Shown here: one piece after another, positions 56,574-64,000 of the stretch
Numbering within the stretch: the first letter of the stretch is position 1
Layout of the letters: each line of letters begins with the position of its first letter
Assembly: GCA_021030905.1 (NCBI GenBank)
Contig: JAGFMI010000004.1
Location: 248,001-312,000, forward strand
Direction of reading: 5' to 3'
DNA from: Pyrenula massariospora
Taxonomy: Eukaryota; Ascomycota; Eurotiomycetes; Pyrenulales; Pyrenulaceae
Length of the DNA: 64,000 nucleotides
The notes under the pieces: generated by a model
Told to the model about the DNA's origin: nothing
What the model saw: the letters and a program-made list of their open reading frames with translations, nothing else
The model's database searches: none
Position numbers and translations under genes: made by a program

Positions 56574-58735
56574 ATGGCAACCAGCCTGCGGCAGCAACCT
56601 GGACTTGCTTGCGAAGAGTGCCGGAGGCGTAAGGCACGATGTGACCGCATCCGGCCGCAATGCGGGACCTGCGAGGAGACTGGCAACACATGTGTATTTG
56701 TCGACAAGAGACCACAACGAGGCCCAAAGAAAGGACAACTCAAAGCATTGAGGTCCCGAGTCGGTGAGTTCAGTCGTTCGTTTAAGATATCTTGTTCATG
56801 CGCCCTCACAAAAGTCCCCGACCACTGGAACCGACGTGTGCTCGGTATGCATTGTAATTTGTTGACAAAGGTCCTTTCAGCAACCCTCGAGCGGCAAGTC
56901 GTTGATCCGAACAATTTAATAACGATACCAGCAATATACACTAATATGGAGTCTGGCATGGACGTGAACCTGGAGGTCAATACTGCGCCGGTTATCAACC
57001 CCGGAGAGGAACTTCGAGAATTATTAGACCCGCCAGACTTTACTTCTGCGACATCTGATGCTGTTGCATGGACGGATTGGTACGACACTAGCATAATGAC
57101 ACCGGGTACAATTGCATCCAGTAAACAGCTTACTTCCAGCTCAACCCCAGTGCGTGAAGACTGGGAGGTCTCTGATTTAATGTGGTCGGACTTGTACGTT
57201 TACCAAATCATTAGACCTACACTAGATCCGCCCTCACTTACGATTCACAAACGTCCGCAGAGATCAACTGTATTTCGACCGCGTACACCCTGTTGTGCCA
57301 ATCATGCATGAACGGCGCTATTTCACCTGGGCTGGGGACCGAAAACCCTCTCCTGTTCGCGCTGGCCTGCGTTCGGCCATGAGGACGATTGCCGCAGCGG
57401 TGTCATCTCAATTCCAGAGGCTTAGCGATGCTCTGTATGCTGAAACGCGCCAGATGCTGGAGACTTTGGATGTGAATGAGCACGGCCAGATCCGGCTTGA
57501 GCAGATACAGGCATGGTTGTTGTTTGCCCTCTATGAATTTCTGCGCCTAGACGAGCATCAGGGCCTTCTCACTGCCGGGCGTGCTTTCCGCCTTGTGCAA
57601 CTGTCACGGCTGTACGATATTGATGCCCCTGATATGTTAGATCACACTTCTCTAGCTTCTCCTATTTCTCCTGTTTCTCCTTCTGTGTTAGATGAGGATT
57701 TTGCCGACGCTGAAGAAAAGAGACGGACCTTTTGGTTCGCATTTTCTTTCGACCGCTGGATCAGTACTCGTAACGAATGGCCGCTGACCCTACATGAAGA
57801 GATGGTGAGTAAATTGGTACTATCGGTGCCTGGGTGCCGCGATCTTAATTTGTGTCTTGAGACCAGGCAATAAGAACGTACAAAATGGCTAATTATTCTA
57901 GATATGCACGCGTCTTCCGTCGCCTGAGATGAATTTCCAAAATAATCAGCCAATCCGGATGGAATTTCTTTCCAAAGCCATAGCTAATAGCGGCCGAAGC
58001 GCACTTCCTCCATTTTCCGAGTGTATCATCCTGACGACGCTCTACGCACGCTGCATGACGCATCGCCGGCTAGCTCTGGCCGCTGGTCTTTCTAGCAAGA
58101 AACCACATGAGTTCTGGACGCGGCACGAATGGCTCGCCGCCGCTATAGAGAAGCGGACGCAGCTTCTCACGTGGAATTCCCCGGCCACGTCGGCATCCGT
58201 CGAACGCGATCCTATGCTGATGTTCACTCATGTGCTAGCCCATAGCGCTGCCATCTATCTAACGGAAGCTACTCAGACTACCCCGTGGTACACTTCAGAT
58301 TACCAGCTGGCTGCGATCACTTACAAACACCGAGCGTACCAAGCGGTATACGAAATAGTGCGTCTCGCGAAGGCCGTGCCTCGACTCAGTTGCTTTAAAG
58401 TAAGTGCCTTCCGCTATCCTAATTCTTACGGATTTTAGATCTTCAATTCGACGCAAGCTCTTCGTCATGTACTTATCTATCCAAATAATACACAGGTACA
58501 TCCGTTCTTGCCAAATCTGCTCTCACGTGCTGCTACCTTTCTCATGACAAATGGCAAAGGATCCGACCTCGCGAATCCGAACGAGGGCGGGGTTGACGGT
58601 ATGGAGCAAATGGTTAGCGCATTGAAACACTTGAAGGACGTGAATTATTTGGCCCAGGAGCTCTTGAATAAAATCGAAGTCGAAGGCGCGCGTGTCACAT
58701 CTGGACCAACTTGTACTATGCTATCGGACTTGTAG
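56574..58735 (+). CDS. Zn2Cys6 transcription factor with fungal-specific regulatory domain
   Basis: Likely pathway-specific activator of the neighbouring polyketide genes. Exons 56574-56763, 56881-57193, 57261-57804, 57902-58399 and 58439-58735 give 613 residues. The zinc cluster has six Cys at 13, 16, 23, 30, 33 and 40 (spacing 2-6-6-2-6) in [19 protein letters not shown] basic linker [15 protein letters not shown] leads, across the first splice, to the coiled-coil start ATLERQV. The middle domain (Fungal_trans) shows [26 protein letters not shown] and [16 protein letters not shown]. The last intron is only 39 nt, very short for a fungus, but it preserves frame. An in-frame ATG at 56409 is less likely because it lies far ahead of the zinc cluster. 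Confidence 0.9.
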
Positions 58736-59527
58736 ACGGCCACCCACGAAGTAGACTAGATTGATATGATTCTTGGTATGAAGCGTGAAGGTCTTTGAAG
58801 CATTTTAGCCGCTGCATCATCGCCAACCAACGACATCAATGTCGCATAGTTCTGAAAGCCGCCTCCCGAGGTATCGTTCATCAATCATCGGATACGGCGA
58901 CCAGGTTTGCAGTCCGCTCGTGAAGTAAAGGCTCTCAATGGTTGGAATTGCTAATCCTTCGTCTTGGATTTTGCAGCAATCTTTAAAAACATGTAATTCA
59001 GGTTTCGGAAGCGTTTCCAAACCCTGGAATGGCCGTGGGATTTTGGCGGGAAGACGGAAGACTTGTAAGCTCACAGACGTTGCCGCAGGATGGTGGCTTG
59101 CAGGAGGACGGCGACTTGCATACGTCACTTTGCGTCCTGCAGACGGCTTAAAACTATAAAACCCGATTCGTCCTTGCCGTCCCCACCACAGCCTCAGGAT
59201 CCCAAAAAGTCCCCGGACGAACAAGAATCCCATGCTGACAGCTCCCGGCCCATTTTCACGCCCTGCGACCTGCCTTCATTAATTTGACGTCCTTTCTCTG
59301 TCTGGAAAAGCTCTAGAATCTAGACAGAATCACTGTGTATCCCACGCCCGACCTCGAATACATGCTGGTATTGATCAGTACTGCCGAGGTCAACCGCTGT
59401 TTGCATCCCGTCCAGCCTACTGCGGTTGCCTAATTTGAATCACACCGACCAAATTCGTCCCATCACTGACCCCCCCGGCGGGCCATCCACCTCTTCAACA
59501 CACCCGCCTCTACCAACCTTACCCACC
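58736..59527. other. Gene-free stretch
   Basis: 792 bp between the regulator and the FSH hydrolase. It holds the regulator's 3' end and the hydrolase promoter. No other feature was recognised. Confidence 0.5.
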
Positions 59528-60379
59528 ATGCCCCCCACAACCCGTCCCTCAACCGTCATCCCGCCACCACCCTTACCATCACTAGCCACGCCCACCCTCT
59601 CCTCCCCCGAATCCACCCTTCACCTCCCGCGCCTCCTCTGCCTCCACGGCGGCGGCACCAACGCCCGCATCTTCCACATGCAATGCCGCGTCCTCCGCGC
59701 CCACTTAGCGCCTCACTTCCGCCTCGTCTTCGCCGACGCCCCCTTCCCCAGCCAGCCCGGGCCCGACGTCGAATCCGTGTATAGTGAGTGGGGGCCGTTC
59801 CGCAGCTGGCTGCGGCCCGGGGCGGGGACGCCGTGGGGGATGTTGGGCGCCGAGGGGGCGGGGGAGACGGTGGAGGCGGTGGAGCGGCAGATTGCGGCGG
59901 CGATGGCGGAGGATGAGAGGGTTGGGGGGACGGGGAGGTGGGTTGGGGTGCTGGGGTTTAGTCAGGGGGCGAAGATGGCGGCGAGTTTGTTGCTGAGGCA
60001 GCAGCGGTTGGAGGAGGGGGAGTTTAATTATCATTGGCGGAGGAGGAGTGTCATTGGGGAGACGACGGAGTTTCGATTTGCGGTGTGCATGGCGGGGCGG
60101 TTGCCGCTGGTGGCGATGGATCCGGAGGAGGGGGAGCCGCTGGCGGTGGAGGTGGGCGGCGAAGGGTTGCTGAGGATGCCGACTATTCATGTCCATGGGT
60201 TGAAGGATGATGGTATAGAGTTTCACAAGGCATTGTTGAATCAGGGCTGTGCGAAGGGGAGTACGAGGTTGGTGGAGTGGGATGGAGATCATCGGTTGCC
60301 GATAAAGTCCAAAGATGTGACTGCGGTGGTGACGGAGATTTTGGACGTGGCGAGGAAAACAGGTGCTCTTGAAAATTAG
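59528..60379 (+). CDS. FSH1-family serine hydrolase, candidate polyketide-releasing enzyme
   Basis: Alpha/beta hydrolase of the FSH (family of serine hydrolases) group, which includes LovG and other trans-acting enzymes that free chains from highly reducing PKSs. Single exon, 283 residues. The domain begins LPRLLCLHGGGTNARIF; the nucleophile is Ser145 in GFSQGAKM; the acid is Asp227 or 228 in HVHGLKDDG; the base is His255 in GDHRLP. YSEWGPFRSW and FRFAVCMAGRLP are further family marks. The start is the ATG giving MPPTTRPSTV; the frame is open further upstream but has no earlier ATG close by. The body of the gene is extremely GC-rich. Since the PKS has no thioesterase, a releasing role is attractive, but FSH members also act elsewhere. 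Confidence 0.88.
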   Translation: MPPTTRPSTVIPPPPLPSLATPTLSSPESTLHLPRLLCLHGGGTNARIFHMQCRVLRAHLAPHFRLVFADAPFPSQPGPDVESVYSEWGPFRSWLRPGAGTPWGMLGAEGAGETVEAVERQIAAAMAEDERVGGTGRWVGVLGFSQGAKMAASLLLRQQRLEEGEFNYHWRRRSVIGETTEFRFAVCMAGRLPLVAMDPEEGEPLAVEVGGEGLLRMPTIHVHGLKDDGIEFHKALLNQGCAKGSTRLVEWDGDHRLPIKSKDVTAVVTEILDVARKTGALEN

Positions 60380-61534
60380 AAAGAATAGATAGACGCGCAA
60401 GCTTCCTTTGAGTCCTTTTTCGCCCTTCGCTAGGGCTATCGCTCTGTTACTCATTTCTTTCTTTTTGCATTCTATCGCTTTTGTGGCTTTTTGAGTTGTT
60501 ACGAGGCAAGAGACAATTAATGCAAAAGAGATTCGGATTATCTTGAGAAGCAATTTGACACCTTTCCAATTCCATAGACACAGCGCTTAAGAGCAAGGGG
60601 AGACGAACCGGGAACTACGAGATGACCAACTGCTATTAGAATAGAACTACCAGCAACGTGTACCAGGCGCAAAGGGACTTGAGAATTAAGACTTTAACAG
60701 AGGGCATCTTCTCTCATCGAATTTCCTGGTCTGTTTGCGACTCGGAAAAAGCCGAGAAGTACAGTATACCGGCTTCGTCTCTCGATGGCAAGTTCCGGAA
60801 GCAAATTGTAGAAGGACGACGTGGCTCGTGTATCCAACTCAGAATCAAGACTATCGACATTGGGAATTTTGAGAGCTTTTTGGACGATTACGGAAAACTT
60901 ATAGATGTTGATCGCGTTCCCAAGGCTATCAATAGCGCCGGCTTTGGCTTGATGAGTGGATCCGCGGCTCAAGCGGTTGCCATCCTAGAGCGAATGATGG
61001 GTAGGCTCCGGTAGGTCAATTCCTGGGTGGGACTCACACCTGCCCTCTTCGGGAAAACGGTCTTTCAAGAACGTCATCAATGCCATGTGATGGTTGGGTA
61101 CTCTTCTTATCTTGTCGAAATGAGAAGCGCGACGATGGTCTTCTTTGGTGTAAGACTTATCGCGACGAGAGCCGGTTGTCTTGGGCAAAGTTTTGTTCTT
61201 AGGGCGCAAGAGGGAAGATGAGTTATCAATGACATATGATTGCATCGTTTTTGGAATGAGTAAGGTAAACGGATTGGCAGTGGAGCAACTGAGCAGAACG
61301 GTACGGCCTTGTCGACGTTAAGAGTCATCACATCTGAGGAAAGTGTTAAGGACAGGAAGGTTACTAGAAATTCTCCTCTGCTTTTATTGAATATGTTGTC
61401 GGCAACGGAATAAATATCACAGTTGGACAGAAGATTGCTGTCTGTCTGGGTTTGCTGATAACTTGTCAACTCCACGCATTCACAAACATGAGAGCTAATG
61501 ACTAGACAGATTCACACCCTGGGCAAAATTCTCC
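60380..61534. other. Gene-free stretch
   Basis: 1.15 kb between the hydrolase and the 3' end of the CAP gene. A 118-codon plus-strand frame (60658-61014) lacks a suitable ATG and has no recognisable similarity, so it is not called. Confidence 0.45.
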
Positions 61535-61984
61535 CTAATACGGTTTCTGTCCTGTGAAGTTTCCAGGCGGGCTGTACCTTCCAACAATATAAGTGCCACC
61601 CTTGTTATCCATCGCCCTTCCCAACCCACAGTGCGTGGAACTCTTCCACAGACATTGGGTATAATGACCATACGCCTCAAAGTTGCCCTCTCCGATCTTC
61701 TCTCCATGGTAATTCTTCGCCTCGTTTAGCCAGCTCTGGACTCCGTTCTCAAAGGGCGCCTCGGTCTTGGCGCTGGTCCAGCTCCAATAAAGATTTTCGC
61801 CTTGGTTGGGGCGCTCGTCGCCCGAGCTATGTTGGAGATGTCCGATTTTGTCGGCGAGTTTCTTGGCGTATGCTGTGGCATCGGCGGCGAGCTTGTCATC
61901 CCATTGCAGGGGTGGGCAGCCGTGCTGGGACCGGACGTGGTTGTTGAGGTCAAGGGCTGCTTTAGCACTAGGTCCTGGGGCCAT
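61535..61984 (-). CDS. CAP-superfamily protein without signal peptide (GAPR-1-like)
   Basis: Single exon of 149 residues, filling just one CAP (SCP/PR-1) domain. It begins AALDLNNHVRSQHGCPPLQW and shows the conserved helices, NQGENLYWSW, the CAP1 signature GHYTQCLWKSS and the CAP2-like YIVGRYSPPGN. Conserved His and Glu of the central cavity are present (HVRSQHG, GENL, GHYTQ). Most fungal CAP proteins (Pry type) are secreted, but here the domain starts about ten residues after the Met and no signal peptide or upstream exon is visible. This matches the intracellular GAPR-1/GLIPR2 type, which associates with membranes and binds lipids. The C-terminus ends FTGQKPY. Confidence 0.88.
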   Translation of the reverse strand: MAPGPSAKAALDLNNHVRSQHGCPPLQWDDKLAADATAYAKKLADKIGHLQHSSGDERPNQGENLYWSWTSAKTEAPFENGVQSWLNEAKNYHGEKIGEGNFEAYGHYTQCLWKSSTHCGLGRAMDNKGGTYIVGRYSPPGNFTGQKPY

Positions 61985-62743
61985 GGTCGATTAAAAAATA
62001 GGTTTGTGAGATGTTACTCTGACAGTATGATAGAGAGTGCGTACGATCTTTGAAAGCTACACTGTAAAAAAGTGTCTGCAATTAAACAGGTACAGAAAGA
62101 AAGAGATGAACCTCATCTTTTATAGCTATCAAGACGATCTACAATCTCAGCGCTGAATGGCTGAATCGCCTGACGAATCCTGCAGGATTATTGAGCCTTG
62201 CTTTCAGGATCTGTCTTATCACGTGGTCGGGGGGCTAAGGCTTTGACTTGATGGCTCGTAAGCATGTCAGCAAAGCCACGAAAGCATCCACCGGTTTAGG
62301 TGTCCAATCTCGCGTGTGTGGGAGCTCGAATTTGAACTTTTCGACCTTTGGCCTGATCTTATGTGCAGAAAGTCTGGGGAAGTCGATCGGAGGAACTGAA
62401 GACGCATGGATCATCCTAGCCGAGCGGAAAAAGGAAAAAGGTGAAGCCGCTCTTGGCACCCATCTTCGTTCAAGTTCACGTCAAGGCAACCAAGCTGACT
62501 GCAGATTTGTTTCTCGCTCTGCGGCATGCATGCAAATGCAACTGGCTTACTGTTCATGTCACACACATCGAACCTGCTGATGCATACTCGGTTTGCCGTC
62601 CCTGTGTTCTAGACATGATTACGAGGCGCTTTCACCTTGTAGCACTGCCGAGCTAAGCCTTGCTTGCTGTTTTGACCGCCAATTCGCACATTTTGGCTGT
62701 CTGCTACTCCTTCTCCGAGAGCTGACCTGAATTGACTGCCATT
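61985..62743. promoter_or_regulatory. Divergent region of the CAP gene and the DUF7730-like relic
   Basis: 759 bp between divergent starts, so it should hold the CAP promoter. Short frames only. Confidence 0.4.
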
Positions 62744-63549
62744 ATGCGTGTTGCAGCGTTGCTTTCCATGATCTCTGATGCCGATACAGCCAGACTCGAA
62801 AGACTCCAAAGACGTCACAAGCGCCGTGCCATACCAACGATTTTAACAAGACTGCCGAAGATTAGCCGCCTTGTGAGATGTCTTAGAAAACTTAGCCAAC
62901 CATACCATGCCCGATTTGAATACGAACGACCCGCTGGACCCTTGCATAGCCGCGGTAGACTTTTGCAAAGTCAATGTTTATTGCTTACTGCCCTCCCGTT
63001 TGAGATCCGCGAGCAGATATGGCAGTATTGCATCGCCCCGGGAGAACCCGTTCACCTCAGGGATCTGACTGGGTGGCCTATTGCGGAGATCTGTCCTTCT
63101 GTGCCTGATTTCTCTCGGATAGAACTTTGCTCTCATACGGGACCAGCTTCCCTGTTCTTGTCTCTGTCACTTCTGGAAACGTGTTATCAAGTTTACTCAG
63201 AAGTGGGCGCCCTCATGTACGCTCAAAACACATTCAATGTGGAAGGCATCGATGGCTTCTTGGAGATGCCTGCGCTTCTAAAACCTCATAATTTCAATAA
63301 CATCTCATCACTCTTCCTGCAACGCTATCGGAGCGCCTTTAGGCCTTATGAACTGGCCTATGCTGGGCATGCGTCTCTTTTTGAACGCGAGAGAGCTTGG
63401 CCATGAATGTGGAAGATCTTCGCCCAAATGGAGAACCTCAAGCGTCTTCACGTTCTTTTCTACGTGGCCTTGAACGAGCAAAGGTCTTGGATAATAAATC
63501 AAGAAACCCTATTTGAGCATGTAAAACGTGTAACGAAGCCGCAGCTTTG
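62744..63549 (+). pseudogene. Decayed DUF7730-type fungal gene
   Basis: The first 220 codons read like the fungal DUF7730/F-box-like family: LLTALPFEIREQIWQYCI, then LLETCYQVYSEVGALMYAQNTF and FNNISSLFLQRYRS. Function of the family is unknown. A TGA at 63404-63406 ends the frame after RERAWP, but the same frame goes on with plausible family sequence (MWKIFAQMENLKRLHVLFYV) to a second stop at 63547-63549. Either the gene has lost its C-terminal part, or it is a shorter functional variant. An intron across the first stop is not evident. Confidence 0.55.
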
Positions 63550-64000
63550 ATTGACCTTGACATGGAACCCGTGGGATCATGCCAAAAAGCAAGTTCCTCC
63601 TAGGCACGTGGATCAGTATTTCACATTAGGTTACCAGGAGATATGCGAGCTTGCGAGCAGGTCACCGTGCAAGAACATTATGCTTTAGATCTGTGAGTCG
63701 GTCGCCCGTCTACTTTGCTACGGGGTCTGACACATACTGCGTCGCGACCTAAACTTGGAATGCTAAGACATTTTGCAATTCATGTCACCTACAGAAAATT
63801 ACCTGTTGATCTGCTTTGAGCATTTGCAGATGTCCAATATGTTCAAAGATCGAAATTTGACATTGGAGCGGACTTCCATCGAAAGAAGCTCCACCAGGTC
63901 AGAATACTAGACATTGTATTTAACTAACCGAAATCAAGTACGTCAATGACCTGCTGCCCTCTGTCGGCGCTAAATGGAAATCTAACAGTAACGATCGTGG
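63550..64000. other. Right edge, no gene recognised
   Basis: Only fragments of possible downstream sequence of the DUF7730-like relic (TLTWNPWDHAKK, YFTLGYQEICELA) are visible before the window ends. Confidence 0.4.

Noticed and set aside
60658-61014. 118-codon frame after the FSH hydrolase
   Set aside because: It begins at GTG, has no useful ATG and no recognisable similarity.

Overview
The window is nuclear DNA of a filamentous ascomycete (Pezizomycotina). Evidence: protein-coding genes with short GT-AG introns (mostly about 45-120 nt), heterokaryon-incompatibility (HET) genes, a fungal highly reducing polyketide synthase, a Zn2Cys6 regulator, a Trl1-type tRNA ligase and many fungus-specific families. 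I joined exons by hand; every multi-exon model below sums to a whole number of codons. The class cannot be fixed from the sequence alone. I found no rRNA, tRNA, CRISPR or convincing mobile element.

Left part (1-16.9 kb), accessory in character: a decayed HET gene, an FAD monooxygenase, a BCS1-like AAA ATPase with a mitochondrial-type leader, a 2-oxoglutarate/Fe(II) dioxygenase, an intact HET-domain gene, a 2.8 kb stretch without a supportable gene, an amino-acid permease with a 29-nt microexon, and a small cytochrome-b5-like haem protein of the MAPR/Dap1 type.

Middle (18.5-41.2 kb), mostly housekeeping: B-type cyclin, tRNA ligase TRL1, an ankyrin-repeat protein, the Golgi vesicle protein SFT2, a bHLH transcription factor with a very long leader, the nucleolar RNA-binding protein NOP4 divergent from the repair nuclease subunit RAD10, an aldo/keto reductase, and a small conserved fungal protein with a probable GC-AG intron.

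Right part (41.7-64 kb), the most interesting: a putative polyketide cluster. It holds the C-terminal relic of an NRPS-like thioester reductase, an intact 2626-residue highly reducing PKS (KS-AT-DH-MT-ER-KR-ACP), a convergent BAHD/Tri101-type acyltransferase, a Zn2Cys6 activator and an FSH-family serine hydrolase of the kind that releases polyketides from reducing PKSs (LovG-like). A plausible scheme is that the PKS builds a methylated reduced chain, the hydrolase releases it, the acyltransferase decorates it and the zinc-cluster protein switches the locus on. The KR lacks the usual catalytic Asn, so its activity is in question. Beyond the cluster lie an intracellular (GAPR-1-like) CAP protein and a decayed DUF7730-type gene.
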